Source of the DNA: Harmonia axyridis
Lineage: Eukaryota > Arthropoda > Insecta > Coleoptera > Coccinellidae
Reading direction: 5' to 3'
NCBI RefSeq assembly: GCF_914767665.1
Contig: NC_059502.1
Span: 40,721,812 to 40,785,811, forward strand
DNA length: 64,000 nt
The position numbers were made by a program, and so were the translations under genes. Positions within the stretch are counted from its first letter, which is position 1; each line of letters opens with the position of its first letter. This document shows, one piece after another, positions 1 through 14,797 of this stretch. Under the pieces are notes generated by a model. That model had not been told where the DNA came from and did not search any database. It worked only from the letters and a program-made list of their open reading frames with translations.

Positions 1-3000
1 GTGTCTAAGGAAACCACTTCGGTATAAGGGACTGTTCTTATTCCCTTCTTTTTGTTTAATGAACAATTATCGAAGTAAGCCGTTCCACATTGTTGATTTT
101 CTTGGACTCGGATGTCACGCAGGTAGCTATAAGCTCCCACGTGGTAAGGTCAATTGCTGCTGTAACCACAAATGCACGTCTGACTTCTGTTGTTGATTTC
201 ATTTGTTTGTTATTTCCTTCAATGTTTCTCATTCTAACACTTCTCATCGTATTGCACAGGGACGAAAGCTTGACACACGTGTTTAAGGGAACAACTTTGG
301 TATAAGGGACTGTTCTTATTTTTTTTTTTTTTTAATCAACACTTATCCAAGTAGGCCATTCCACATTGTTGATTTTCTTGGACTCGGATGTCACGCAGGT
401 AGCTATAAGCTCCCACGTGGTAAGGTCAATTGCTGCTGTAACCACAAATGCACGACTGACTTCTGTTGTTGATTTCATTTGTTTGTTATTTCCTTCAATG
501 TTTCTCATTCTAACACTTCTCATCGTATTGCACAGGGACGAAAGCTTGACACACGTGTCTAAGGAAACCACTTTGGTATAAGGGACTGTTCTTATTTTTT
601 TTTTTGTTTAATCAACACTTATCCAAGTAGGCCATTCCACATTGTTGATTTTCTTGCACTCGGATGTCACGCAGGTAGCTATAATCTCCCACGTGGTAAG
701 GTCAATTGCTGCTGTAACCACAAATGCACGACTGACTTCTGTTGTTGATTTCATTTGTTTGTTATTTCCTTCTATGTTTCTCATTCTTACACTTTTCATC
801 GTATTGCACAGGAACGAAAGCTTGACACAGGTGTCTAAGGAAACCACTTTGGTATAAGGGACTGTTCTTATTCCCTTCGTTCTGTTTAATGAACAATTAT
901 CCAAGTAAGGCATTCCACATTGTTGATTTTCTTGGACTCGGATGTCACGCAGGTAGCTATAATCTCCCACGTGGTAAGGTCAATTGCTGCTGTAACCACA
1001 AATGCACGACTGACTTCTGTTGTTGATTTCATTTGTTTGTTATTTCCTTCTATGTTTCTCATTCTTACACTTTTCATCGTATTGCACAGGAACGAAAGCT
1101 TGACACAGGTGTCTAAGGAAACCACTTTGGTATAAGGGACTGTTCTTATTCCCTTCGTTTTGTTTAATGAACAATTATCCAAGTAAGGCATTCCACATTG
1201 TTGATTTTCTTGGACTCGGATGACACGCAGGTAGCTATTATCTTTTACGTGGTAAGTTCAATTGCTGCTGTAACCACAAATGCACGACTGACTTCTGTTG
1301 TTGATTTCATCTGTTTGTTATTTCCTTCTATGTTTCTCATTCTTACACTTTTCATCGTATTGCACAGGGACGAAAGCTTGACACGCATGTCTAAGGAAAC
1401 CACTCTGGTAAAAGGGACTGTTCTCATTCCCTTCGTTTTGTTCAATCAACAATTAACCAAGTAAGCCATTCCACATTGTTGATTTTCTTGGACTCGAATG
1501 TCACGCAGGTAGCTTTAATCTCCCACGTGGTAAGGTCAATTGCTGCTGTAACCACAAATGCACCACTGACTTCTGTTGTTGATTTCATTTGTTTGTTATT
1601 TCCTTCTATGTTTCTCATTCTTGCACTTTTCATCGTATTGCACAGGGACGAAAGCTTGACACGCGTGTCTAAGGAAACCACTTTGGTATAAGGGACTGTT
1701 CTTATTCCCTTCGTTTTGTTTAATGAACAATTATCCAAGTAAGGCATTCCACATTGTTGATTTTCTTGGACTCGGATGTCACGCAGGTAGCTATAATCTC
1801 CCACGTGGTAAGGTCAATTGCTGCTGTAACCACAAATGCACGACTGACTTCTGTTGTTGATTTCATTTGTTTGTTATTTCCTTCTATGTTTCTCATTCTA
1901 ACACTTTTCATCGTATTGCACAGGAACGAAAGCTTGACACAGGTGTCTAAGGAAACAACTTTGGTATAAGGGACTGTTCTTATTCCCTTCTTTTTGTTTA
2001 ATGAACAATTATCCAAGTAAGCCGTTCCACATTGTTCATTTTCTTGGGCTCGGATGTCACGCAGGTAGCTGTAATCTCCCACGTGGTAAGGTCAATTGCT
2101 GCTGTAACCACAAATGCACGACTGACTTCTGTTGTTGATTTCATTCGTTTGTTATTTTCTTCAATGTTTCTCATTCTAACACTTTTCATCGTATTGCACA
2201 GGGACGAAAGCTTGACACGCGTGTCTAAGGAAACCACTTTGGTATAAGGGACTGTTCTTATTCCCTTCTTTTTGTTTAATGAACAATTATCCAAGTAAGC
2301 CATTCCACATTGTTGATTTTCTTGGACTCGGATGACACGCAGGTAGCTATTATCTTTTACGTGGTAAGGTCAATTGCTGCTGTAACCACAAATGCACGAC
2401 TGACTTCTGTTGTTGATTTCATTCGTTTGTTATTTTCTTCAATGTTTCTCATTCTAACACTTTTCATCGTATTGCACAGGGACGAAAGCTTGACACGCGT
2501 GTCTAAGGAAACCACTTTGGTATAAGGGACTGTTCTTATTCCCTTCTTTATGTTTAATGAACAATTATCCAAGTAAGCCATTCCACATTGTTGATTTTCT
2601 TGGACTCGGATGACACGCAGGTAGCTATTATCTTTTACGTGGTAAGGTCAATTGCTGCTGTAACCACAAATGCACGACTGACTTCTGTTGTTGATTTCAT
2701 TTGTTTGTTATTTCCCCTTATGTTTCTCATTCTAACATTTTTCATCGTATTGCACAGGGACGAAAGCTTGACACACGTGTCTGAGGAAACCACTTTGGTA
2801 TAAGGGACTGTACTTATTCCCTTCTTTTTGTTTAATGAACAATTATCCAAGTAAGCCGTTCCACATTGTTCATTTTCTTGGACTCGGATGTCACGCAGGT
2901 AGCTGTAATCTCCCACGTGGTAAGGTCAATCGCTGCTGTAACCACAAATGCACGACTGACTTCTGTTGTTGATTTCATTCGTTTGTTATTTTCTTCAATG

Positions 3001-5351
3001 TTTCTCATTCTAACACTTTTCATCGTATTGCACAGAGACGAAAGCTTGACACGCGTGTCTAAGGAAACCACTTTGGTATAAGGGACTGTTCTTATTCCCT
3101 TCTTTTTGTTTAATGAACAATTATCCAAATAAGCCATTCCACATTGTTGATTTTCTTGGACTCGGATGTCACGCAGGTAGCTATAATCTCCCACGTGGTA
3201 AGGTCAATTGCTGCTGTAACCACAAATGCACGACTGACTTCTGTTGTTGATTTCATTCGTTTGTTATTTTCTTCAATGTTTCTCATTCTAACACTTTTCA
3301 TCGTATTGCACAGGGACGAAAGCTTGACACACGTGTCTAAGGAAACCACTTTGGTATAAGGAACTGTTCTTACTTCATTCTTTCTGTATAATGATCAATT
3401 ATCCAAGTAAGCCATTCCACATTGTTGATTTTCTTGGACTCGGATGTCACGCAGGTAGCTATAATCTCCCACGTGGTAAGGTCAATTGCTGCTTTAACCA
3501 CAAATGCACGACTGACTTCTAATGTTGATTTCATTTGTTTGTTATTTCCTTCAATGTTTCTCATTCTAACACTTTTCATCGTATTGCACAGGGACGAAAG
3601 CTTGACACACGTGTCTATGGAAACCACATCGGTATAAGGGACTGTTCTTATTCCCTTCTTTCTGTATGATGATCAATTATCCAAGTAAGCCATTCCACAT
3701 TGTTGATTTTCTTGGACTCGGATGACACGCAGGTAGCTATAATCTGTAACGTGGTGAGGTCAATTGCTGCTGTAACCACAAATGCACGACTGACTTCTGT
3801 TGTTGATTTCATTTGTTTGTTATTTCCTTCAATGTTTCTCATTCTAACACTTTTCATCATATTGCACAGAGACGAAAGCTTGACACACGTGTCTAAGGAT
3901 ACGACTTTGGTATAAGGGACTGTTCTTATTCAATTCTTTTTGTTTAATGAACAATTATCCAAGTAAGCCGTTCCACATTGTTGATTTTCTTGGACTCGGA
4001 TGTCACGCAGGTAGCTATAATCTCCCACGTGGTAAGGTCAATTGCTGCTGTAACCACAAATGCACGACTGACTTCAGTTGTTGATTTCATTTTTTTATTA
4101 TTTCCTTCAATGTTTCTCATTCTAACACTTCTCATCGTATTGCACAGGGACGAAAGCTTGACACACGTGTCTAAGGAAACCACTTCGGTATAAGGGACTG
4201 TTCTTATTCCCTTCTTTTTGTTTAATGAACAATTATCGAAGTAAGCCGTTCCACATTGTTGATTTTCTTGGACTCGGATTTCACGCAGGTAGCTATAAGC
4301 TCCCACGTGGTAAGGTCAATTGCTGCTGTAACCACAAATGCACGACTGACTTCTGTTGTTGATTTCATTTGTTTGTTATTTCCTTCAATGTTTCTCATTC
4401 TAACACTTCTCATCGTATTGCACAGGGACGAAAGCTTGACACACGTGTTTAAGGGAACAACTTTGGTATAAGGGACTGTTCTTATTTTTTTTTTTTTCAA
4501 TGAACACTTATCCAAGTAGGCCATTCCACATTGTTGATTTTCTTGGACTCGGATGTCACGCAGGTAGCTATAAGCTCCCACGTGGTAAGGTCAATTGCTG
4601 CTGTAACCACAAATGCACGACTGACTTCTGTTGTTGATTTCATTTGTTTGTTATTTCCTTCAATGTTTCTCATTCTAACACTTCTCATCGTATTGCACAG
4701 GGACGAAAGCTTGACACACGTGTCTAAGGAAACCACTTTGGTATAAGGGACTGTTCTTATTTTTTTTTTTGTTTAATCAACACTTATCCAAGTAGGCCAT
4801 TCCACATTGTTGATTTTCTTGGACTCGGATGTCACGCAGGTAGCTATAATCTCCCACGTGGTAAGGTCAATTGCTGCTGTAACCACAAATGCACGACTGA
4901 CTTCTAATGTTGATTTCATTTGTTTGTTATTTCCTTCAATGTTTCTCATTCTTACACTTCTCATCGTATTGCACAGGGACGAAAGCTTGACACACGTGTC
5001 TAAGGAAACCACTTCGGTATAAGGGACTGTTCTTATTCCCTTCTTTTTGTTTAATGAACAATTATCCAAGTAAGCCATTCCACATTGTTGATTTTCTTGG
5101 ACTCGGATGTCACGCAGGTAGCTATAAGCTCCCACGTGGTAAGGTCAATTGCTGCTGTAACCACAAATGCACGACTGACTTCTGTTGTTGATTTCATTTG
5201 TTAGTTATTTCCTTCAATGTTTCTCATTCTTACACTTCTCATCGTATTGCACAGGGACGAATGCTTGACACACGTGTCTAAGGGAACTACTTTGGTATAA
5301 GGGACTGTTCTTATTTTTTTTTTTTGTTCAATCAACAATTATCCAAGTAGG

Positions 5352-7015
5352 CTATTCCACATTGTTGATTTTCTTGGACTCGGATGTCACGCAGGTAGCT
5401 ATAATCTCCCACGTGGTAAGGTCAATTGCTGCTGTAACCACAAATGCACGACTGACTTCTAATGTTGATTCCATTTGTTTGTTATTTTCTTCAATGTTTC
5501 TCATTCTAACACTTCTCATCTTATTGCACAGGGACGAAAGCTTGGCACACGTGTCTAAGGAAACCACTTTGGTATGAGGGACTGTTTTTATTCCCTTCTT
5601 TTTGTTCAATCAACAATTATCCAAGTAAGTCATTCCACATTGTTGATTTTCTTGGACTCGAATGTCACGCAGGTAGCTATTATCTCCCACGTGGTAAGGT
5701 CAATTGCTGCTGTAACCACAAATGCACGACTGACTTCTGTTGTTGATTTCATTTGTTTGTTATTTCCTTCTATGTTTCTCATTCTAACACATTTCATCGT
5801 ATTGCACAGGGACGAAAGCTTGACACACGTGTCTAAGGAAACCACTTTGGTATAAGGGACTGTTCTTATTCTCTTTTTTTGTTTAATCAACAATTATCCA
5901 AGTAGGCCATTCCACATTGTTGATTATCTTGGACTCGGATGTCACGAAGGTAGCTATAATCTCCCACGTGGTAAGGTCAATTGCTGCTGTAACCACAAAT
6001 GCACGACTGACTTCTGTTGTTGATTTCATTTGTTTGTTATTTCCTTCAATGTTTCTCATTCTTACACTTCTCATCGTATTGCACAGGGACGAATGCTTGA
6101 CACACGTGTCTAAGGGAACTACTTTGGTATAAGGGACTGTTCTTATTTTTTTTTTTTGTTCAATCAACAATTATCCAAGTAGGCTATTCCACATTGTTGA
6201 TTTTCTTGGACTCGGATGTCACGCAGGTAGCTATAATCTCCCACGTGGTAAGGTCAATTGCTGCTGTAACCACAAATGCACGACTGACTTCTAATGTTGA
6301 TTCCATTTGTTTGTTATTTTCTTCAATGTTTCTCATTCTAACACTTCTCATCTTATTGCACAGGGACGAAAGCTTGGCACACGTGTCTAAGGAAACCACT
6401 TTGGTATGAGGGACTGTTTTTATTCCCTTCTTTTTGTTCAATCAACAATTATCCAAGTAAGCCATTCCACATTGTTGATTTTCTTGGACTCGAATGTCAC
6501 GCAGGTAGCTATTATCTCCCACGTGGTAAGGTCAATTGCTGCTGTAACCACAAATGCACGACTGACTTCTGTTGTTGATTTCATTTGTTTGTTATTTCCT
6601 TCTATGTTTCTCATTCTAACACATTTCATCGTATTGCACAGGGACGAAAGCTTGACACACGTGTCTAAGGAAACCACTTTGGTATAAGGGACTGTTCTTA
6701 TTCTCTTTTTTTGTTTAATCAACAATTATCCAAGTAGGCCATTCCACATTGTTGATTATCTTGGACTCGGATGTCACGAAGGTAGCTATAATCTCCCACG
6801 TGGTAAGGTCAATTGCTGCTGTAACCACAAATGCACGACTGACTTCTAATGTTGATTTCATTTGTTTGTTATTTCCTTCAATGTTTCTCATTCTAACACT
6901 TCTCATCGTATTGCACAGGGACGAAAGCTTGACACACGTGTCTAAGGAAACCACTTTGGTATAAGGGACTGTTCTTATTCCCTTCTTTTTGTTCAATCAA
7001 CAATTATCCAAGTAA
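5352..7015 (+). repeat. Tandem duplication of a 3-monomer block (832 bp) in the left arm
   Basis: The three monomers at 5352-6183 are repeated almost exactly at 6184-7015. Diagnostic variants, such as GATTCCATTTG in place of GATTTCATTTG and GCTTGGCACACG in place of GCTTGACACACG, recur exactly 832 bp apart. The mirrored right arm has this block only once (about 26470-27300). The duplication is therefore younger than the palindrome. Confidence 0.85.
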
Positions 7016-8401
7016 GCCATTCCACATTGTTGATTTTCTTGGACTCGGATGTCACGCAGGTAGCTATAAGCTCCCACGTGGTAAGGTCAATTGCTGCTGT
7101 AACCACAAATGCACGACTGACTTCTGTTGTTGATTTCATTTGTTTCTTATTTCCTTCAATGTTTCTCATTCTAACACTTCTTATCGTATTGCACAGGGAC
7201 GAAAGCTTGACACACGTGTCTAAGGGAACAACTTTGGTATAAGGGACTGTTCTTATTTTTTTTTTTGTTCAATCAACAATTATCCAAGTAGGCTATTCCA
7301 CATTGTTGATTTTCTTGGACTCGGATGTCACGCAGGTAGCTATAATCTTCCACGTGGTAAGGTCAATTGCTGCTGTAACCACAAATGCACGACTGACTTC
7401 TAATGTTGATTTCATTTGTTTGTTATTTCCTTCAATGTTTCTCATTCTAACACTTCTCATCTTATTGCACAGGGACGAAAGCTTTGCACACGTGTCTAAG
7501 GAAACCACTTTGGTATGAGGGACGGTTTTTATTCCCTTCTTTTTGTTCAATCAACAATTATCCAAGTAAGCCATTCCACATTGTTGATTTTCTTGGACTC
7601 GAATGTCACGCAGGTAGCTATTATCTCCCACGTGGTAAGGTCAATTGCTGCTGTAACCACGAATGCACGACTGACTTCTGTTGTTGATTTCATTTGTTTG
7701 TTATTTCCTTCTATGTTTCTCATTCTAACACATTTCATCGTATTGCACAGGGACGAAAGCTTGACACACGTGTCTAAGGAAACCACTTTGGTATAAGGGA
7801 CTGTTCTTATTCTCTTTTTTTGTTTAATCAACAATTATCCAAGTAGGCCATTCCACATTGTTGATTATCTTGGACTCGGATGTCACGAAGGTAGCTATAA
7901 TCTCCCACGTGGTAAGGTCAATTGCTGCTGTAACCACAAATGCACGACTGACTTCTAATGTTGATTTCATTTGTTTGTTATTTCCTTCAATGTTTCTCAT
8001 TCTAACACTTCTCATCGTATTGCACAGGGACGAAAGCTTGACACACGTGTCTAAGGAAACCACTTTGGTATAAGGGACTGTTCTTATTCCCTTCTTTTTG
8101 TTCAATCAACAATTATCCAAGTAAGCCATTCCACATTGTTGATTTTCTTGGACTCGGATGTCACGCAGGTAGCTATAAGCTCCCACGTGGTAAGGTCAAT
8201 TGCTGCTGTAACCACAAATGCACGACTGACTTCTGTTGTTGATTTCATTTGTTTGTTATTTCCTTCAATGTTTCTCATTCTAACACTTCTCATCGTATTG
8301 GACAGGGACGAAAGCTTGACACACGTGTCTAAGGGAACAACTTTGGTATAAGGGACTGTTCTTATTTTTTTTTTTGTTCAATCAACAATTATCCAAGTAG
8401 G
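6184..8401 (+). repeat. Higher-order repeat: 4-monomer block (1109 bp), two copies
   Basis: A four-monomer block at 6184-7292 is repeated at 7293-8401, and its leading monomers recur again from 8402. The variants CTCATCTTATTGCAC, GGTATGAGGGAC and ATCTTGGACTCGGATGTCACGAAGG all recur at 1109-bp spacing. The block appears in fewer copies in the right arm, so it was amplified locally in the left arm. Confidence 0.8.
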
Positions 8402-11400
8402 CTATTCCACATTGTTGATTTTCTTGGACTCGGATGTCACGCAGGTAGCTATAATCTCCCACGTGGTAAGGTCAATTGCTGCTGTAACCACAAATGCACG
8501 ACTGACTTCTAATGTTGATTTCATTTGTTTGTTATTTCCTTCAATGTTTCTCATTCTAACACTTCTCATCTTATTGCACAGGGACGAAAGTTTGGCTCAC
8601 GTGTCTAAGGAAACCACTTTGGTATGAGGGACTGTTTTTATTCCCTTCTTTTTGTTCAATCAACAATTATCCAAGTAAGCCATTCCACATTGTTGATTTT
8701 CTTGGACTCGAATGTCACGCAGGTAGCTATTATCTCCCACGTGGTAAGGTCAATTGCTGCTGTAACCACAAATGCACGACTGACTTCTGTTGTTGATTTC
8801 ATTTGTTTGTTATTTCCTTCTATGTTTCTCATTCTAACACATTTCATCGTATTGCACAGGGACGAAAGCTTGACACACGTGTCTAAGGAAACCACTTTGG
8901 TATAAGGGACTGTTGTTATTCTCTTTTTTTGTTTAATCAACAATTATCCAAGTAGGCCATTCCACATTGTTGATTATCTTGGACTCGGATGTCACGAAGG
9001 TAGCTATAATCTCCCACGTGGTAAGGTCAATTGCTGCTGTAACCACAAATACACGACTGACTTCTAATGTTGATTTCATTTGTTTGTTATTTCCTTCAAT
9101 GTTTCTCATTCTAACACTTCTCATCGTATTGCACAGGGACGAAAGCTTGACACACGTGTCTAAGGAAACCACTTTGGTATAAGGGACTGTTCTTATTCCC
9201 TTCTTTTTGTTCAATCAACAATTATCCAAGTGAGCACTTCCACATTGTTGATTTTCTTGGACTCGAATGTCACGCAGGTAGCTATAATCTCCCACGTGGT
9301 AAGGTCAATTGCTGCTGTAACCACAAATGCACGACTGACTTCTGTTGTTGATTTCATTTGTTTGTTATTTCCTTCTATGTTTCTCATTCTAACACTTTTC
9401 ATCGTATTGCACAGGGACGAAAGCTTGACACGCATGTCTAAGGAAACCACTTTGGTATAAGGGACTGTTCTTATTCCCTTCGTTTTGTTTAATGAACAAT
9501 TATCCAAGTGAGCCATTCCACATTGTTGATTTTCTTGGACTCGGATGTCACGCAGGTAGCTATAATCTCCCACGTGGTAAGGTCAATTGCTGCTGTAACC
9601 ACAAATGCATGACTGACTTCTGTTGTTGATTTCATTTGTTTGTTATTTCCTTCTATGTTTCTCATTCTAACACTTTTCATCGTATTGCACAGGAACGAAA
9701 GCTTGACACAGGTGTCTAAGGAAACCACTTTGGTATAAGGGACTGTTCTTATTCCCTTCTTTTTGTTTAATGAACAATTATCCGAGTAAGCCATTCCACA
9801 TTGTTGATTATCTTGGACTCGGATGTCACGCAGGTAACTATAATCTCCCACGTGGTAAGGTCAATTGCTGCTGTAACCACAAATGCACGACTGACTTCTA
9901 ATGTTGATTTCATTTTGTTATTTCCTTCAATGTTTCTCATTCTAACACTTTTCATCGTATTGCACAGGGACGAAAGCTTGACACGCGTGTCTAAGGAAAC
10001 CACTTTGGTATAAGGGACTGTTCTTATTCCCTTCGTTTTGTTTAATGAACAATTATCCAAGTAAGCCATTCCACATTGTTGATTTTCTTGGACTCGGATG
10101 TCACGCAGGTAGCTATAATCTCCCACGTGGTAAGGTCAATTGCTGCTGTAACCACAAATGCACGACTGACTTCTGTTGTTGATTTCATTTGTTTGTTATT
10201 TCCTTCTATGTTTCTCATTCTAACACTTTTCATCGTATTGCACAGGAACGAAAGCTTGACACAGGTGTCTAAGGAAACCACTTTGGTATGAGGGACTGTT
10301 CTTATTCCCTTCTTTTTGTTTAATGAACAATTATCCAAGTAAGCCATTCCACATTGTTGATTTTCTTGGACTTGGATGTCACGCAGGTAGCTATAATCTC
10401 CCACGTGGTAAGGTCAATTGCTGCTGTAACCACAAATGCACGACTGACTTCTGTTGTTGATTTCATTTGTTTGTTATTTCCTTCTATGTTTCTCATTCTA
10501 ACACATTTCATCGTATTGCACAGGGACGAAAGCTTGACACACGTGTCTAAGGAAACCACTTTGGTATAAGGGACTGTTCTTATTCTCTTTTTTTGTTTAA
10601 TCAACAATTATCCAAGTAGGCCATTCCACATTGTTGATTATCTTGGACTCGGATGTCACGAAGGTAGCTATAATCTCCCACGTGGTAAGGTCAATTGCTG
10701 CTGTAACCACAAATGCACGACTGACTTCTAATGTTGATTTCATTTGTTTGTTATTTCCTTCAATGTTTCTCATTCTAACACTTCTCATCGTATTGCACAG
10801 GGACGAAAGCTTGACACACGTGTCTAAGGAAACCACTTTGGTATAAGGGACTGTTCTTATTCCCTTCTTTTTGTTCAATCAACAATTATCCAAGTAAGCC
10901 ATTCCACATTGTTGATTTTCTTGGACTCGGATGTCACGCAGGTAGCTATAAGCTCCCACGTGGTAAGGTCAATTGCTGCTGTAACCACAAATGCACGACT
11001 GACTTCTGTTGTTGATTTCATTTGTTTGTTATTTCCTTCAATGTTTCTCATTCTAACACTTCTCATCGTATTGGACAGGGACGAAAGCTTGACACACGTG
11101 TCTAAGGGAACAACTTTGGTATAAGGGACTGTTCTTATTTTTTTTTTTGTTCAATCAACAATTATCCAAGTAGGCTATTCCACATTGTTGATTTTCTTGG
11201 ACTCGGATGTCACGCAGGTAGCTATAATCTCCCACGTGGTAAGGTCAATTGCTGCTGTAACCACAAATGCACGACTGACTTCTAATGTTGATTTCATTTG
11301 TTTGTTATTTCCTTCAATGTTTCTCATTCTAACACTTCTCATCTTATTGCACAGGGACGAAAGCTTGGCACACGTGTCTAAGGAAACCACTTTGGTATGA

Positions 11401-13092
11401 GGGACTGTTTTTATTCCCTTCTTTTTGTTCAATCAACAATTATCCAAGTAAGCCATTCCACATTGTTGATTTTCTTGGACTCGAATGTCACGCAGGTAGC
11501 TATTATCTCCCACGTGGTAAGGTCAATTGCTGCTGTAACCACAAATGCACGACTGACTTCTGTTGTTGATTTCATTTGTTTGTTATTTCCTTCTATGTTT
11601 CTCATTCTAACACATTTCATCGTATTGCACAGGGACGAAAGCTTGACACACGTGTCTAAGGAAACCACTTTGGTATAAGGGACTGTTGTTATTCTCTTTT
11701 TTTGTTTAATCAACAATTATCCAAGTAGGCCATTCCACATTGTTGATTATCTTGGACTCGGATGTCACGAAGGTAGCTATAATCTCCCACGTGGTAAGGT
11801 CAATTGCTGCTGTAACCACAAATGCACGACTGACTTCTAATGTTGATTTCATTTGTTTGTTATTTCCTTCAATGTTTCTCATTCTAACACTTCTCATCGT
11901 ATTGCACAGGGACGAAAGCTTGACACACGTGTCTAAGGAAACCACTTTGGTATAAGGGACTGTTCTTATTCCCTTCTTTTTGTTCAATCAACAATTATCC
12001 AAGTGAGCAATTCCACATTGTTGATTTTCTTGGACTCGAATGTCACGCAGGTAGCTATAATCTCCCACGTGGTAAGGTCAATTGCTGCTGTAACCACAAA
12101 TGCACGACTGACTTCTGTTGTTGATTTCATTTGTTTGTTATTTCCTTCTATGTTTCTCATTCTAACACTTTTCATCGTATTGCACAGGGACGAAAGCTTG
12201 ACACGCATGTCTAAGGAAACCACTTTGGTATAAGGGACTGTTCTTATTCCCTTCGTTTTGTTTAATGAACAATTATCCAAGTAAGCCATTCCACATTGTT
12301 GATTTTCTTGGACTCGGATGTCACGCAGGTAGCTATAATCTCCCACGTGGTAAGGTCAATTGCTGCTGTAACCACAAATGCATGACTGACTTCTGTTGTT
12401 GATTTCATTTGTTTGTTATTTCCTTCTATGTTTCTCATTCTAACACTTTTCATCGTATTGCACAGGAACGAAAGCTTGACACAGGTGTCTAAGGAAACCA
12501 CTTTGGTATAAGGGACTGTTCTTATTCCCTTCTTTTTGTTTAATGAACAATTATCCGAGTAAGCCATTCCACATTGTTGATTATCTTGGACTCGGATGTC
12601 ACGCAGGTAGCTATAATCTCCCACGTGGTAAGGTCAATTGCTGCTGTAACCACAAATGCACGACTGACTTCTGTTGTTGATTTCATTTGTTTGTTATTTC
12701 CTTCTATGTTTCTCATTCTAACACTTTTCATCGTATTGCACAGGAACGAAAGCTTGAAACAGGTGTCTAAGGAAACCACTTTGGTATAAGGGACTGTTCT
12801 TATCCCCTTCTTTTTGTTTAATGAACTATTATCCAAGTAAGCCATTCCACATTGTTGATTATCTTGGACTCGGATGTCACGCAGGTAGCTATAATCTCCC
12901 ACGTGGTGAGGTCAATTGCTGCTGTAACCACAAATGCACGACTGACTTCTAATGTTGATTTCATTTGTTTGTTATTTCCTTCAATGTTTCTCATTCTAAC
13001 ACTTTTCATCGTATTGCACAGGGACGAAAGCTTGACACGCGTGTCTAAAGAAACCACTTTGGTATAAGGGACTCTTCTTATTCCCTTCGTTT
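7547..13092 (+). repeat. Higher-order repeat: 10-monomer block (2773 bp), two copies
   Basis: Monomers at about 7547-10319 recur at about 10320-13092 with a constant offset of 2773 bp. Matching landmark pairs are 7824/10597, 8102/10875, 9211/11984, 9489/12262 and 9767/12540. One 3-bp deletion (CATTTTGTTATTT at 9911-9923) occurs only in the first copy. Together with the 1109-bp block it accounts exactly for a 3882-bp length difference from the right arm. Confidence 0.8.
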
Positions 13093-14797
13093 TGTTTAAT
13101 GAACAATTATCCAAGTAAGCCATTCCACATTGTTGATTTTCTTGGACTCGGATGTCACGCAGGTAGCTATAATCTCCCACGTGGTAAGGTCAATTGCTGC
13201 TGTAACCACAAATGCACGACTGACTTCTGTTGTTGATTTCATTTGTTTGTTATTTCCTTCTATGTTTCTCATTCTAACACTTTTCATCGTATTGCACAGG
13301 AACGAAAGCTTGACACAGGTGTCTAAGGAAACCACTTTGGTATGAGGGACTGTTCTTATTCCCTTCTTTTTGTTTAATGAACAATTATCCAAGTAAGCCA
13401 TTCCACATTGTTGATTTTCTTGGACTCGGATGTCACGCAGGTAGCTATAATCTCCCACGTGGTAAGGTCAATTGCTGCTGTAACCACAAATGCACGACTG
13501 ACTTCTAATGTTGATTTCATTTGTTTGTTATTTCCTTCAATGTTTCTCATTCTAACACTTTTCATCGTATTGCACAGGGACGAAAGCTTGACACGCGTGT
13601 CTAAAGAAACCACTTTGGTATAAGGGACTCTTCTTATTCCCTTCTTTTTGTTTAATGAACAATTATCCAAGTAAGCCATTCCACATTGTTGATTTTCTTG
13701 GACTCGGATGTCACGCAGGTAGCTATAATCTCCCACGTGGTAAGGTCAATTGCTGCTGTAACCACAAATGCACGACTGACTTCTGTTGTTGATTTCATTT
13801 GTTTGTTATTTCCTTCTATGTTTCTCATTCTAACACTTTTCATCGTATTGCACAGGGACGAAAGCTTGACACGCGTGTCTAAGGAAACCACTTTGGTATA
13901 AGGGACTGTTCTTGTTCCCTTCGTTTTGTTTAATGAACAATTATCCAAGTAAGCCATTCCACATTGTTGATTTTCTTGGACTCGGATGTCACGCAGGTAG
14001 CTATAATCTCCCACGTGGTAAGGTCAATTGCTGCTGTAACCACAAATGCACGACTGACTTCTGTTGTTGATTTCATTTGTTTGTTATTTCCTTCTATGTT
14101 TCTCATTCTAACACTTTCCAACGTATTGCACAGGAACGAAAGCTTGACACAGGTGTCTAAGGAAACCACTTTGGTATAAGGGACTGTTCTTATTCCCTTC
14201 TTTTTGTTTAATGAACAATTATCCAAGTAAGCCATTCCACATTGTTGATTATCTTGGACTCGGATGTCACGCAGGTAGCTATAATCTCCCACGTGGTAAG
14301 GTCAATTGCTGCTGTAACCACAAATGCACGACTGACTTCTGTTGTTGATTTCATTTGTTTGTTATTTCCTTCTATGTTTCTCATTCTAACACTTTTCATC
14401 GTATTGCACAGGGACGAAAGCTTGACACGCGTGTCTAAGGAAACCACTTTGGTATAAGGGACTGTTCTTATTCAATTCTTTTTGTTTAATAAACAATTAT
14501 CCAAGTAAGCCGTTCCACATTGTTGATTTTCTTGGACTCGGATGTCACGCAGGTAGCTATAATCTCCCACGTGGTAAGGTCAATTGCTGCTGTAACCACA
14601 AATGCACGACTGACTTCTGTTGTTGATTTCATTCGTTTGTTATTTTCTTCAATGTTTCTCATTCTAACACTTTTCATCGTATTGCACAGGGACGAAAGCT
14701 TGAAACACGTGTCTATGGAAACCACATTCGTATAAGGGACTGTTCTTATTCCCTTCTTTCTGTATAATGATCAATTATCCAAGTGAGCCATTCCACA

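Noticed and set aside
90..305. 71-codon frame repeated in almost every satellite monomer, with a hydrophobic stretch
   Set aside because: It starts at TTG, not ATG; the monomer period is not a multiple of three; and conservation is explained by recent homogenisation. Not called as a gene.
1360..1400. Hammerhead in the satellite (GGGACGAAAG next to GACACACGTGTC)
   Set aside because: GGACGAAA is present, but no CTGATGA precedes it in the monomer on either strand.
13930..14292. Antisense satellite frames of 101-120 codons (starting MAYLDN or MGDYSYL)
   Set aside because: The longest versions start at GTG and overlap the next monomer's frame. No recognised domain and no splice or promoter context. 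Kept only as a finding.
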